Below, in pieces: positions 1-12,893 of a stretch of 64,000 bases of DNA (its first letter is position 1; every line of letters begins with the position of its first letter). Both the position numbers and the translations under genes were made by a program. The notes beneath the pieces are model-generated. The model did not search any database and was not told where the DNA came from. It saw only the letters and a program-made list of their open reading frames with translations. Source of the stretch: Mesotaenium endlicherianum (taxonomy: Eukaryota > Streptophyta > Zygnematophyceae > Zygnematales > Mesotaeniaceae). Location: contig WELA01004867.1 of the NCBI GenBank assembly GCA_009602735.1, positions 302,305-366,304 of the forward strand, read 5' to 3'.

Positions 1-2545
1 GGTTGTCGCTGGCTTCTGGGTACCTGTCATTAACGTAGCAGTCTAGCAGTCCGTAGTTTGCTTCTCCTATGCAAACCATTTTCACAGGAATTTCTCCTGC
101 CGGCTGCCTATTTGTTGACTGGTAAGTCACTCTCTGTTTCCGCAGATCATTGACCATACCCAAGGGAATCAGTGCTTCTGTTCCCAAGAGAACATCATAG
201 TTCTCAGCTTCCGTCACTGTGCAGTCCATGAATAGTGACGCCTCTTCAGGTTTCCCTGGATTTACTGTGATTTTCACAGGCTTGCGGGTAATCCCACAAG
301 ACTTTGAGACTTGTCCTGAGGCAGTTCTCAACTGAAAAGGACTCTCTTTCAGGACCCTTGTTGTCAAACCTAGAGCTTTCACAGCTCGTTTTCCCAAAAT
401 GCCTGTATCCTGGAAGCTGCCCAGTTGTTGAAGATCAATGCACCATCCTTATTTTGCACTCTCACGGTGCTAGAATTGGTGGGCAGTGAGGCGCTACTTG
501 CACCTTCCTCAACTATACTGATGTCCGGCCTCTTCAACCGTGAATGGGTAAGTGATATGCAAATCAACGAGAGAAAGCAAAGGAGCATGCTGGATCCGGT
601 GTTCCACCAGGGCCTTCAGCTTCTCCAGCGAAAAACTAAATGTCTTGCGCAACCCGGGCCTGATTTGTCGTAGCTGCAAGATCTCGTTTTCATCCAAAGT
701 GATCCGGAAAGTCTGAGGAAGCTTCCTAGCATTCCTTGGCACCAGACGGTTGTGATCAACTTGCTCGGCAGCCGTTGCATCCACAGCCTTTTTTAGGCAG
801 CCGCTTCTTGCCTTTGCAGACGGTATTTTTCGCAATATCTGCATCATAGTAGACATTGGGCGCATTTAGTCTCGCAAACTGCGCTTTCAACTCAGCGATT
901 TCTGCACTCATGGCTTCATACTTCTTGTTACCCTTGCGGTTACCAGAGGCACTCTCTTCTTTCTTTTTCTCTTTGTCTGCCTCTTTCGTGGCAGCATTTG
1001 CCCAGGGCGGCTTTAGATTTGGGTTCTTAGACCAGCACTCATTTTTCGAGTGTCCCTTCTTACTGCAATGTGCACATATCTGCGCTTTGCTAACGGATAG
1101 TTGCTTAGCATCTGGGTACAAACAGTCTCTCTTTTAATGTCCGGATTTCCCGCAATTCCAACAACTCTCTGCTGTTTCAGCAGTGTTGGCGTGCTTAGCA
1201 AACTTATTGAAAGATCCGCTCTTTTTCATAAATTGAAAATTAGAGTTGTTGGCCTTAGGGGAAGAGAATTCCTCTCTCCCCTCAGGAGCCATAAGCGTCC
1301 TGGAGGCCTCTTTAAACCATACTTTACCTTCTTCGACATTACGTGCTATTTCAGCTGCCTCGTCGATGTCCCAGTCAATCCCGTGCTTTGCGGACAGATG
1401 TGGCCTGACTTCACAATCTGTTTCCTTGCCCAAGCACAACAGAAACTTGTCAGCCACTATTCTGGTCACGTATATTTTTGCCTTTTTGGCGAGGTCTACC
1501 AATCTGGATTTGACCTCCATGATTGTCTTGTTCTTCTGACGAACAAAATGCACATAACGGTGCACCTTAAGACTGCGATCCTCTGGAAAAAGCGTGCTTC
1601 AAGCAACTTTAAGAAACGACGTAGGCAATGCGTGGAGTCTTTCTAACTGGTCATCCCCAGCCTCCATATCCTTACGACAGCTAGCCAAGGCTTGCGCATG
1701 GCTTGCCTCTGTCGTGGCGCTATCGCTTTGCTGACCATTAAGAGGTGTAGCTCTGCGTGTTACTCGTTCCTGAGCTTTAGCAATCTTTTAAGACAGTTTT
1801 GCACACACCTTTTGCAATTCTGCGACAGAGCCGGCATCATCATCTTGAGTGGCAGCCTTCCGCTGGCCCTCAGTGAGTTGCCTCATGGCCTCTGTTATTC
1901 TTGTGTTAGTGCAGCTAAGTCTATGCTCTCAACAGGTGCAGTTGTCACTGTTCTTTCTGAAGATAAAGCAGACATTCGGGCTTTCGCAGCCTCTTTCTAA
2001 ATTTCTAAATCCCTAGCCCTTTTTTGTTCTCCAAACGCCCATTCCTGGGTGAGATCCTCATCCTTCCGGAATTGGCGATAAAACAGCAGGGCATCCTTGT
2101 CTAAGTACTGAACCAAGCCTATAAATTTGACAGATTGTGTATAAGAAGAATCCTTCCGAATCTTCTCAAAGAATTCTGCCCAATAGATCTCATCAAACTC
2201 TTTGAAAGTGAGACCATTTCCGCTGGTTCGTCCGCTAAAAAACTTTGCAGACAATTTCAACTTAGGATTTTCATACCGATCATCACCGGCCATTTTGAAT
2301 GGTGAACAGGACTCACTGACTCTTCCCCACACGTCTTGCTCTCTGCCCAAATCAGGTACAAAGGCTCGTGTATTATCTGGGTTCTCACCGCTTGCAAGTT
2401 ATGACGAGACTCGTCTCTCAACGGTTGCTCACTCCACCGGTTGTCAGTTTGGCTCAGACGTCTCACTTTCTCGTGGACTCTGGCTAGAATCAGAACCTTC
2501 TGTGGGCTCCACAGAGTGGTAGAGTCTTCCACTCCTCAACTGCAT
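1..2545 (-). pseudogene. G0: decayed Ty3/gypsy gag-protease, cut by the left window edge
   Basis: Read on the minus strand, a gag begins at an ATG at 2545 (MQLRSGR, the basic start common in gypsy gags). A capsid-like stretch follows at about 2350-1997, then further gag at 1565-1134. Two CCHC zinc knuckles lie near 1150 (CWNC..GH) and 1065 (CAHC....H....C); the first contains an in-frame TAA. Below about 480 the reading becomes aspartic-protease-like, ending in an ENYDVLLGTEAL segment near 150. Stops and frameshifts occur throughout, and the expected DTG/DSG active-site motif is blurred by a frameshift near 430. Gag packages element RNA and the protease matures the polyprotein. RT and integrase would lie left of the window. 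It differs in sequence from the other gypsy families here. Confidence 0.72.
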
Positions 2546-3887
2546 ATACAGTTGAATTTCTCCAGGTCCCCTTCCAGGTGAAACACCGGCAGCCTTCACA
2601 AGCCTCAGTCCCCAACTAACTTGGGAATTCTTGCTCACCTGAACCAATCAACCAAGTTCTCAGAAGTAGGACAGAAGCGTCTTACTTCCACACAGGCTTT
2701 TGCCCAAGTTGAGGATTTACAGAATGAACAAGTTTGTAGTTTGCAAAAATCACGTCTAAGCAGCTTAACAGGCAATGTCAAGTTCACAGAAAATCGCCCT
2801 TTGAGGCTTTCGCTTAACTTCCACGAGTCACATCTTACAAAACTCTGAATTGCACATCTATGCTGGCCTGGTCTGAGCTCTTCGCTCAACACCACGCCTT
2901 AACAGCTCTTCACTGCTTGGCTGGGCTCACTCAGTTCTTCACTGAGAGCTTTACCTGTTAATACTACTCTTGCTATCAGCAATTCGACAATAGAGACTTC
3001 TGAGAACTTGGAGACTAACACGGCACTCACCATTTTAAGTGACCCTCGCACGCTTGTGGCGTTTGACCTCAATCTGCACTAATCTCCTAACAGATTCTAT
3101 TCTACAGCTCTCTACTTTCCACCAGCGAGATCCTCTCTTGGGAACTCTTGAGGCTTAACCTTTCTATGATACACTTAAGAAGAAATCTTCCAGCGTCGGC
3201 AGAAGCGTGGCACCTCGACCCTTGTATGGCCTTGGGAACTCCTTCTTCTTTGCACTCCTTCTGCTTCTTCGGCTTCCTTTGACAACAATGCGAGCAAGGA
3301 TGAGGCAGCTTCAGGATGAACTCGTGCCTTTCACAAGCACTACACACTGTCCTCTTTCAAGAATACCAGTGCTTAGTCACAGCGCTTAGCTTGCGTGCCG
3401 TCCTCACCCAGCAGCTCTCACACCGCTTAGAAGTTGTCATTCAGCATGCATGCATGCATTGTTGCGCGTGACCACTTAGCCTTCCAACTGACAATCACGC
3501 CTATGTGGCTGGCTGGCAGCGTTGAGGATGAACGCTCAGGCCGTGACCAGTCACCTAGGGCTTAGCTGAGGCTGCACACAACGCCCTTTGCAACATCCCC
3601 ACTGTTCTTGGCTTGGACAGCCGATTGATCAGTACCTTTCTTGGCACTCGCTAGGCAGGCTCATTGCTGGTTCCATGCCCCTAGCCTTTTGGCTGACCAC
3701 TCGGTCCACATCCCCATCCCGTCCTGGGTGTGGGTGTGACGTGTCGTGACCACTTTGACAGTGACAACGACTTCAACATGACCGCTGACTCGGTCCTGTG
3801 GTCGGTGAGTCAATGCTGACTTCCCGTACCTGGGCGGCCGTGACTTGCGCTGCGCGTGCGGCACCGTCAAGTAGATAACAGTCGCGA
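2546..3887. other. Gene-free stretch upstream of G0 gag
   Basis: No convincing coding sequence on either strand. By position the G0 5' LTR and leader should lie here, but I could not find a matching second LTR or a clear TG...CA boundary. A short ATGC run sits near 3446-3460. The stretch ends abruptly where homology to G1 gag begins near 3888. Confidence 0.5.
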
Positions 3888-5730
3888 CATCTATGCAATG
3901 ATCTCGTTAACACTGAAGCAAACCATTTCAATTGCTGAATCTGCCCAAAAGTTCCAGGAGAACATGATGAAGGAGCCAGACTCGCCTGAGCGGTATAGGA
4001 TAGCATACTTCAGGTAGGGCTTGAAGTCCGAGGTCTCAGGTCATTTTGCTTAAAAAAATGTGAGAAATTGGTTGACTTGATCCAGGTGGCTGATGCCTGG
4101 GATCAACAGCAGTTCAATCACGAGCGCCAGAGTAGTGCTTTGGTGTCTAAGATTGTCAAATAGCCACATGGTTCCTACAATGCAATTGAAGGCGATCAGG
4201 CTGAGGATAATTGAGGAGATGAGTATGAGTATGCGTATAATGCTATACACTCTAGAGGGAGAGGTGGATACTCTCAAGGTGGCTATGGAAGAGGTGGTGG
4301 TAGGACTAAGCCAGCCTGAGCAAAATCTATTTTCTTCCATTGCCAGGAGTTGGGCCACTACAGAGAGAAGTGTCTTAGAAAGCACCTCCCAAAGGTCGAG
4401 AGAAAGAATCAGCCTTTTAAAGACAACAACGGTCAGTAATCTAAATTACTGACTGTGAGGATGCTAGAGATAGTGAGTCGTCGCTAGTTGCCCTCGTAGC
4501 AGGTATAATAGGTCCAGCTAAACTGGATTCACTATGAATGCCAGACAAACAGATAAAGGAGACCATCAGCAATATAGATCTTCAGAGAGTGCACACTCTG
4601 GATGGTCTTGTTCCACCTGATGTCCAACATATTTTTGCTAAGTCAGGAGAACAATGCAAAAGCCAGGAAAAGACAGTCCCCCCTATCCTACTGCATTGCA
4701 TGATTGCAGGTGGCAAGGTGAGGGCATTTGTTGACGGAGGGGCGTCACATACTTTCATCCATAAGGACTTAGTTAAGCGGCTAAGGCTGCCTCCTGTCAC
4801 CCAAGGGAAAAGAAAAAATCTCCTTGGAGATGCCTCAAGTATCTCGGGAGGAGTTATAACCAAGCCTATTGAGGTCCAGTTAGGTTCTGGCATTGCAGTT
4901 TTAACTGAAACGCTTACATTTGAGGTACTCAACACTGGCTTTTATGATCTCGTGCTGAGAAGGTCCTGGCTCAACAGACATGAAGCTGAAGTGTGTTGGA
5001 GCAGAGGTACAGTTAAAGTGAGAATATACAGTAATGGACAGACTAACTTGGCACCCACCAGTGCTCTTCCTCTTGTCTTGTATGGATGGCATATGAAGGA
5101 AAAGAAGAGGCTTTTAGGAGGATGCAAATTGCTGAACGCAATGGGATTCATCGAAAGCTGGGACCAGAAGGAAGACAGAATGTTTTGTCTGCTACTAAAA
5201 GAGGTACCTCCTCAACCTGAAGAAGTGGTTGAGAAACAGGTGAGCCCTTCGGAGCACCCTACTGCTGCAAAAATTATTGCTCAGTTTATTGATGTTTTTA
5301 ACATGCCTCCAGGATTGCCCCCTAAGAGGGAAGTAGATTGTAAGATTGGTTAATTACCTAGGAGTCAGCCACCTTGGCAACGCACGTATGGCTTGTCTTA
5401 TGTGGAGATTGAAGAGGTGAAAACACAGATTGCAGATTTGGAGGAAAATGGTTATACTTCTCCCAATAAATCACGTTATGGTGCCCCCATCTTATTTGTT
5501 AAGAAAAAGGATGGCAGTATGCAAATGTGTGTGGATTACAGAGCTCTTAACAGGATTACAATAAAGAATAAGCATGCTTTACGTAGAATCGAGGACTTGC
5601 TTGATACCCTGTTTGGTGCTAAAGTGTTCAGTAAGATAAGTCTCAAGAGTGGTTATCATCAAATTGCAATTGCTGAGGGAGATGAACACAAGACTGCCTT
5701 TCGCACACGGTATGAACACTATGAGTTTAA
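3888..5730 (+). pseudogene. G1 copy A, 5' part: gag end, protease, first half of RT
   Basis: Collinear with G1 copy B from 26601 onward, starting abruptly inside gag, so the 5' LTR and gag N-terminus are missing. The gag end carries a damaged zinc knuckle near 4330 in which the first Cys has become Phe. The protease spans 4538-5353, with FVDGGAS at the active site. RT motifs follow: [15 protein letters not shown], and SGYHQ near 5655. Reading stops at 5730, where a TTAA-flanked insertion interrupts the RT; it resumes at 16011. In-frame stops precede and follow the protease segment, so this copy is dead. Confidence 0.85.
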
Positions 5731-6449
5731 CACTAGCTTTTCTAACCATGGAACCAAAAAAGACATTACAATTGCCCACTTTTGAGTGCTCATCCTAAAT
5801 TGAGCATTCATGTGGTGTATAAGAGTCATACATGTATAAAATCCCCTCTGAATAAGGAATCTGGCAATGTACTTTGTCTGAATTTTTTGTCAAATTTGAG
5901 TGTACTTTTTGTATGTTAGATGAAGCACACGTGTTAGGCATGAAAGGTACATTTGTGTCCGGCGCAATATCCGAAAAATTACTTTGAATTTGGAGGTCTT
6001 GATTTTTCCAAGCCTTTATTGTGATGTAAGGGAGGCATACAACTTCACAGATTTGCATTCCATTCAGTATTTAGTATTCTACAACATGCTAAACTTTGGG
6101 ACCAAAAATCACACCATGTTCTTGGTACTGGTCCCACAATTTCTATAACAGCAACATCATGGTGCTGAACTAAAATGTCCACATCTTTTGCATAATTTGG
6201 TCCAATGCAATGAAACAAGTTTAGGCACACTTGTAACAACCTACTCCAGCAGCTTATTACTCAAAACCAACAAGAATATGAAAAGAAAAAGTTATGAGAG
6301 TTCTCATATGTTTTTCACTCTCGTGGAGTCAAAACTGCAAGTCTATGTACATAGTGTGACAACAAAAAATTCTGTACAGAGCTGTTCTTGTTCCAAACTG
6401 CACTGCTTCTTAGAAAAGCTATTAGGCAACCTCTTTCTACCACACTTTG
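5731..6449. other. Left subterminal, non-coding part of the piggyBac-like insertion
   Basis: AT-rich DNA with no coding sequence I can support. It contains short inverted pieces such as GAGTGCTCATCC...GAGCATTC near 5785-5815. It separates the TTAA junction from the alpha repeat. Confidence 0.5.
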
Positions 6450-7668
6450 AGACCGGTCAAGTCGGGAAACGGCGAAACGTCACAACCGGAGATGAGCGAA
6501 GAATTACCATTTTTCCCCGTTTGGCTTGCTTTTCGCCTTCAATGGACCCCCCCGCTTGCTTCTTGAAAGCGGAGCTTTACAATGCATCTACGGTATTGAA
6601 GGACCAATCGAAGCATACTATTCAAAAAAAACATGCATCCACGACATTGAAGGGCCAATCAGAGCACACTCTGGAACGAAATCGAAAAAATGATGTAACC
6701 AATCAGAAAAAGTCAATTTGAGCGCTAACTTTCAGAGTCAAGCCGTTTGCCGACCATGTCTGATAGCGAAAACTCATTTGACTTTTATCAACATAAAAGT
6801 CATTTTCACTTGTCGGCGACCTGACAAACAGAATCCAAATTTGACGTTTACTTGATTGGCGGCTCGGGCCGCGCCAAGATGCTGCCACCAACCCGATGGG
6901 CAGGTGAATGTGCTCGCACGCGGAAAAAGTAGCAAGCAAAATAGGATATTTTGGATCCTGACCACTTGCTAGGTCTTAGTAGCATGGAGGCCACATCCTC
7001 CAAGCACAACCCCCACGGAGATTTGATTCTCCGTGTGGCTCAAACCCCAAAGGGTCGAAGCCACAAATCTCCGTGTGGCTCAAATCCCTTAGGGTCTAAG
7101 CCACAAGGGGCACGGGATATAAGCCACAAGAGGCAGGGGCCCTGGCAGTTGCAGTGAGGCGCTGCTGATAAGTATAAAATTTCTGAAGCGCTCGTCCGGT
7201 AGTGGTTGAGGATGAGAGTTTGCCACACCAAAGTTATATGATTTTATTAACGCGATTTGATCGGTTAAATAAGGGGAGACGGCCTTGTGAGGGCCACCCC
7301 CTCCACCCGATTCGGGCCAAGGAAATTCGACAATTCGGCCGACCTCGCCACCCTAACGGAGTTTCATGGTCCTCGTTGCCCGCTGACGTGTTGGACGCCA
7401 GCAGCAAGCGATCCTATTGGGCAGGGCGAACCTCCCCGGCCGACGCAATATTAATAACTCTTTGTTCAGGTGCAAATTCGCGTCAAGTTAAATTTTTTGT
7501 CTGACAAAACGGGCCGCGGTGTACAAGCAGCTCCTAGACCCACGGGCGTCAACCAATTACTTACAAGCGGGAGGCGAGGACCCCTCCCCGCTGACAAAAG
7601 GGACCGGGCGAGGGTCGGATGAAGCTTGTCAGAGGGTCCCTCCGCCACCCGGCGACTTTGGCCCGTCG
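6450..7668 (+). repeat. Alpha repeat, left part (interrupted by copia)
   Basis: Non-coding sequence that lines up in order with the reverse complement of about 42.35-41.3 kb (beta repeat). Shared blocks include AAGCGGAGcTTACA near 6570, a CCAATCAGA..ACAC block near 6655, a CGAAAACT...AAAGTC block near 6770, and GTGAGGGCCACCCC near 7287. Divergence is large, so alpha and beta are old relatives. The right end is cut at 7668 by the copia element and the sequence resumes at 12894. Confidence 0.6.
7029..7108. repeat. Two 40-bp tandem units, each a GTGGCT/AGCCAC hairpin
   Basis: CTCCGTGTGGCTCAAA begins at 7029 and again at 7069. Each unit ends AAGCCACAA, so every unit can fold on itself. A third, partial unit follows to about 7135. 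It lies within the alpha repeat. Confidence 0.7.
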
Positions 7669-8029
7669 TGTTGAAAATCTTCATCCGTCATTGCTTACTC
7701 GTTCTATAGCAAGACAAATGCTTCACTTGCAGCTCATACACAACACATATAGGCATGCACACGACACCAAAAGGAGCACTCTCTTTCTCGGGAGCTCAAC
7801 TCTTTCTTACTCAAGTGTGTACCTTACAAGTTTCTTTGCCCTTCTATATTCACATTTGTGGCTGCTAACCTACCTCGAACTAATCGACAGTCCTGGTCAT
7901 CAGAAGCCCTACACATCGACTTTCTCAACCAACATTAGCTGGACTCGACCGACCACACACTTCAGTCAACCTCCACACATGTGAACGCACATACTAAGCA
8001 ATTAGAGCTAGGACTGCTTATTTTCTACA
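7669..8029 (-). repeat. copia 3' LTR
   Basis: 361 bp, TG...CA on either strand. The adjacent plus-strand CTCCCTCTCAG at 8030-8040 is, on the element strand, the polypurine tract CTGAGAGGGAG placed directly before the LTR. Confidence 0.93.
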
Positions 8030-8047
8030 CTCCCTCTCAGTTCTAAT

Positions 8048-11000
8048 CTATTTGCTCACTATCTCTTTTAGTCCTAGCATCTCAGCACACCATTGGTGCT
8101 TTACTCTAGGAACAGCCTTTGTCAAGGCATCAGCCACCATCTTATCAGTTCTAACAAACTTGAACTCTGCACTACCATCAAGCACACCCTCCCTGCACTT
8201 ATGATATTGAATATCTATATGTTTACTCCTAGCATGCTCAACAGGGTTCTTTCCTAATGCAATGCAGCTCTGACTATCACTCAAAATAATAGTGGGTCTC
8301 TTCTGCTCATAGCCCTGGTCCTCCAGAGGTCTTCTCAGCCACAGTGCCTCTCTCACTGCCTATGAGGCTGCCATATACTCTGCCTCCATGGATGACAAGG
8401 CCACCACCTTTTGTCTCTTGCTCTTCCAGGTCACAGCACCCTTAGCCAGAGAGAATGCATAGCCTGTTGTAGACTTTCAAGTGTCTACGTCTCCTCCCCA
8501 GTCAGCATCACTGCACCCTTCTAGCCTCACACTGTTACTTCCTCCAAGGTGCAACCACAGGTTTGGTGTCCCCTTGAGGTATCTCAGGATCCTCTTCATA
8601 GCCTCCCAGTGTGCAGGGCCTGGATTCTCCATGAACTGACTCACTATCCCAATTGCGTTAGCAATATCAGGACGTATGCACACCATCAGATACATGATAC
8701 TACCTGCAACCTTCCTCATGGGCACCTGAGACATCATCTCCCACTCATGCTCATCCTTAGCACACATACTCGAGCTCAGCTTGTGCTTAGGATCAAGGGG
8801 CACACTGACAGGCTTACAATCCATCATATCAACCCTCTCCTGCATTGTCTGCAAGTAGGCTGGCTGACCCAGCATAACAATCCTCTTGGCCCTATCTCTC
8901 TTCACCTGAATGCCAAGCAGGAACTGTACCTCTCCCAAGTCCTTCATATCGAAGGCACGACTCAGGGCATCCTTCACCTTCTGCACCTCCACCATCTTCT
9001 TGCCAACGAGCAGCAGGTCATCAACATATAGTACCAGCATCACCCTGTCATCACCTGCTCCCTTCATATACAAACTGCTGTCAGCATTGGACTTCACAAA
9101 TCCCTCACCATGAAGAAAGGAGTCTATCTTCTGGTTCCACATTCTTGGAGACTGCTTCACTCCATACAGGGACTTCTTCAGCTTGCACACCTCATCAATG
9201 AATCCCTCTGGCTGCTCCATGTAGACCTCCTCCTCCAGCTCTCCATACACAAATGCAGTCTTCACGTCCATCTGATGCATCTCCATATCCTCCACTGCGG
9301 CAATCTGTGCCACGACTCTCACTGTGGCAATCTTGGCAACTGGTGCAAAAGTCTCATGACAGTCTTCTCCCTCTGTCTGGGAGTAGCCCTTTGCCACAAA
9401 CGGCGCCTTGTATCTGTCCACTGATCCATCTGCCTTCCTCTTCTTCCTGTAGATCCACCTGCCTCCCACAACCTTCTTACCAGGTGGCAGCTCTGCCAGG
9501 TCCCATGTCTCATTCTTTGCCAGTGACTCCATCTCTTCCTCAGAAGCCTTTCTCCACTTAGCTGCTTCCTCGGTTCGCATAGCAGCCTCAAAGGTCTTGG
9601 GCTTTGAGTCATCTACCATGTAGACCACCTCACTCTCTACGGCATCCTTCTCAGCCATGGACTCAGCCACACTTACATACTCATCAAAGCCAAATCTAGC
9701 AGGTGGCACACTCTCTCTTCTTGAGTGTCTAGATGAGCCATGGCTCTCTCCACTAGTGGACGCTTCTCCTCCTGCAGGTGATTTGGAGCTCCTCTCAGCT
9801 CCCTCTGTTGCTTTTGGCTCCCTGCCTGCCAGTCTCCTTGATCTTCTCTCCTCTGGTGCTGTCGCTCCCTGAGGTCGTGGACTTGTTCTCTTCCTCTCCT
9901 GTGCTGCTCCCTCTGAGAGTCTAGGTCCTGTTCTCTCCCCAATGAACTCGACCTCGTCCTCAGAATCAGAGGCTGCTCCCTCTTGCTCATCACTCCTTGA
10001 TTCAAGCTCCTCCTGAGCTTCAATGCCTGGTTGCGGCATCTCTGGCAGTGCCTGAGCTCCAGCAACAGGGGCAGCTCTTGCAGCAGCTTGAAGTCGAGTC
10101 TCAACTCTGCTCTGCTCTTCTCCCTCTGGTACAAACTCTTCATAGAGTCTAGAGCTCCCAGGGTCCAGCACCTTCTCGTTGAAGATCACATCTCTGCTCA
10201 CGATCACTTCCCCTGTTCTCACTTTCACCAGCCTGTACCCTTTGCTGTTGGTGTCATAGGCCACGAGTACACACCTTTCTGATTTGGGTTGCAGCTTGTG
10301 CCTCTTGTCCAAGGGAATATGGGACCACACCTCTGTCTCGAAGACTCTCAACTCTTGCACAGAGAGTTTCTTTCCACTCCAGACCTCCTCAGGAATCCTT
10401 CCACCAATAGCAGCCGCTGCAGCCTGTTACTCACATAAGCAGCAGTGCTTACAGTTTCTGCCCACAAGCTCACGTTCTGACCAGACGCAAAGATCATCGC
10501 TCTTGCAGCCTCCACAAGAGTCCTGTTCTTCCTCTCAGCAACTCCATGCTGTTGAGGAGAGTAAGTGATAGTCAGCTCATGCTTGATTCCTTCGTCCCTC
10601 AGAAACTTGTCAAAGTAGCCGTTGACATACTCAGACCCATTATCAGTCTTCAGGGTCTTGATCTTCTTTCCAAACTGCTTCTCCACGGATGCCTTGTACT
10701 TCGAGAACTTTTCATACGCCTGATCCTTGGTTCTCATGAAATACACCTCAGTCTTCCTAGAGTAGTCATCTGTGAAGGTGATGTAATACAAGTTTCTTGA
10801 CGATCTAGCTGTTACACTAGTAGGTCCCCACACATCTGAGTGCACCAACTCCAGCAGCTCACTAGCCCTCGAAGCTTCTCCCTTTGGGAATGCCTTCCTG
10901 GCCTGCTTCCCCATCTGACATCCCCTGCATAATTCTAAACTCTGCCCTGTAAAGTCTGGCAGCCCTCTCTCCTTGTCTTGTGCCATCTGCTTCAATCTCT

Positions 11001-12555
11001 GCTCACTCACATGTCCCAGCCTCTGGTGCCACAGGTTGATGTCACTCTCCAGCTTAGCACCTCCCTGTGCACCAAGTGCAAACTCAACCTGAAGAACCTG
11101 GTCCATTACAGATAGAGCAATCTCACTTTGGCACTGGATTTTGAACAAGCTGCCTTGAACACTTGACTTCACAGCCTTCATTACCACATCACCGTCCGAG
11201 TCCATGACTTGATTTTCACTTCCTTCAAACACCACTGTGTTTCCAAGGGCTGTGGTCTTTGGCACTAAAAACAGATTCTTCACTAGTCCCGGACAGTGAA
11301 GCACATCCTGCATCGTAAACTTGTGCCTCCTCTTGCCTAGCTGTGTCATGACCACCACCTTTCCAGTTCCAATCCCTTGCAGCAGCATGCCATCACCAAC
11401 TCTGACTGGCACTGGACTGCAGGACTTGTAGTTGAGCATGATCTCTCTCCTGGGAGTGGCATGTCTTGAAGGTCCTGAGTCAACAAACCAGGCATCCTCA
11501 TCCTGCTCGCTGCACACCAGTGACTCCTCTATAGTAACAGCACTGGCATTTTCTTCAACATCGTGAAGGGAAGTACCTTCTCTCTTCTGGCTGCAATCCC
11601 TGGCCAGATGTCCCTTCTTGTTGCACGTGAAGCACACTGCATCCTCGCAGCTTGGTGCAGAATGTCCTGTCTACCCACAAATGAAGCATCTCCCTTTCTT
11701 GCTTCCACCTTCTCTGCCTTGATAGCCTCCTCTATGAGATCTTGACCTCCTTTCTCCCCATCCTTCTCCTTGCCGACTGGAATTGACCACGCTAAGCTCT
11801 TCCATCTGCTCCACTAGCTGATTGCCCACCAGACGAAACTTCCTGTCTCCAAACATGAGTAGAGCCTGTTCAGTGGATGAGCTTGCCTTTTCTTTGGTCT
11901 CCAACTGAACCTCCTTAATGAGCAACTTGGATTCAATGTCCTCCAAGGTGAGTTTAGCAGTTGTCAGCACTGACAGGGAGTCTCTGAAGGTCTCAAACTT
12001 TGAATCCAATCCATTCAGAGCTTGAATCACCTGATCTTCTTGATTCACCTCGGCATCCAAGGCTTTTAATTCCTCACACACTTCTCTGATGCGGGAGAAG
12101 TAAGACTGCACGCTTTCTCCCTCTTCTTGCTTCAACAGAGCAAACTTCTTCTTAAAGGTGCCTCAGTTAGCAACACTATATTGCTGGTGCAGGTTCTTCA
12201 ACGACTCCCACATCGCTGTGTTGGTCTCTAAATTCAGCACTCTCATGTAGGTCTCCTGACCCAAGCTCTTTGTAAGCAGATCAAATGCATGTGCCTCCCT
12301 CTTTCGCCATGCAACTCTAGTTGCTCCATTCGCAACATACGCTTCTCTGGTTGCTGCACCAGCATTTGCAGCGGGCACTTGGAGTGGATCTGGGATCTTT
12401 TCATTTCCAAGCACTATCTCCTTGAGATCATGTCTGGCTAACTGTGCACACACTCTTCGCGACCACACAAGATACTCAGTGCCCTTCCCATCGAAGTGCG
12501 GGAGCCGAGAGTTAGAACCTGCTCCGATACCATGTTGAAAATCTTCATCTGTCAT
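8048..12555 (-). pseudogene. copia gag-pol polyprotein, interrupted by four stops and a frameshift
   Basis: Order on the minus strand: gag (12555-11700); two zinc knuckles near 11685 and 11630; protease with DSGPS near 11490; integrase with HxxxH/CxxC (WHQRLGH...CRGCQMG) and D, D, E in HSDVWGP, TDNGSEY and GVAERKNR; RT with MDVKTAF and YVDD (near 9025); RNase H ending at 8048. Integrase-before-RT order and YVDD mark it as copia. In-frame stops are TGA 12165-12163, TAG 11673-11671 (inside the first knuckle), TGA 8479-8477 and TAG 8362-8360. A frameshift near 10420 separates integrase from RT. No other part appears missing, so the full coding length survives. Confidence 0.93.
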
Positions 12556-12893
12556 TGCTTACTCGTTCTATAGCAAGACAAATGCTTCACTTGCAGCTCA
12601 TACACAACACATATAAGCATGCACACGACACCAAGAGGAGCGCTCTCTTTCTCGGGAGCTCAACTCTTTCTTACTCAAGTGTGTACCTTACAAGTTTCTT
12701 TGCCCTTCTATATTCACATTTGTGGCTGCCAACCTACCTCGAACTAATCGGCAGTCCTAGTCATCAGGAGCCCTACACATCGACACTCTCAACCAACATT
12801 AGCTGGACTTGACCGACCACACACTTCAGTCAACCTCCACACATGTGAACGCACATACTAAGCAATTAGAGCTAGGACTGCTTATTTTCTACA
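12533..12893 (-). repeat. copia 5' LTR with adjoining primer-binding site
   Basis: 361 bp, same ends as the 7669 LTR. Directly inside it, at 12518-12532 on the minus strand, is TGGTATCGGAGCAGG, the primer-binding site for the 3' end of an initiator-Met-type tRNA. An ATG at 12555-12553, within the LTR, opens the gag frame. Confidence 0.93.

Larger units (their letters stand above)
7669..12893 (-). mobile_element. Ty1/copia LTR retrotransposon, full length, 5-bp target duplication
   Basis: Two 361-bp LTRs (7669-8029 and 12533-12893), both TGTTGAAAAT...TTTTCTACA on the plus strand, flank a minus-strand gag-pol. CGTCG stands immediately before (7664-7668) and after (12894-12898), a precise 5-bp target duplication. 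The LTRs differ at about 11 sites by eye, roughly 97% identical, so the insertion is fairly recent compared with its hosts. The primer-binding site and polypurine tract are both in place. It sits inside the alpha repeat within the piggyBac-like insertion. Confidence 0.95.
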
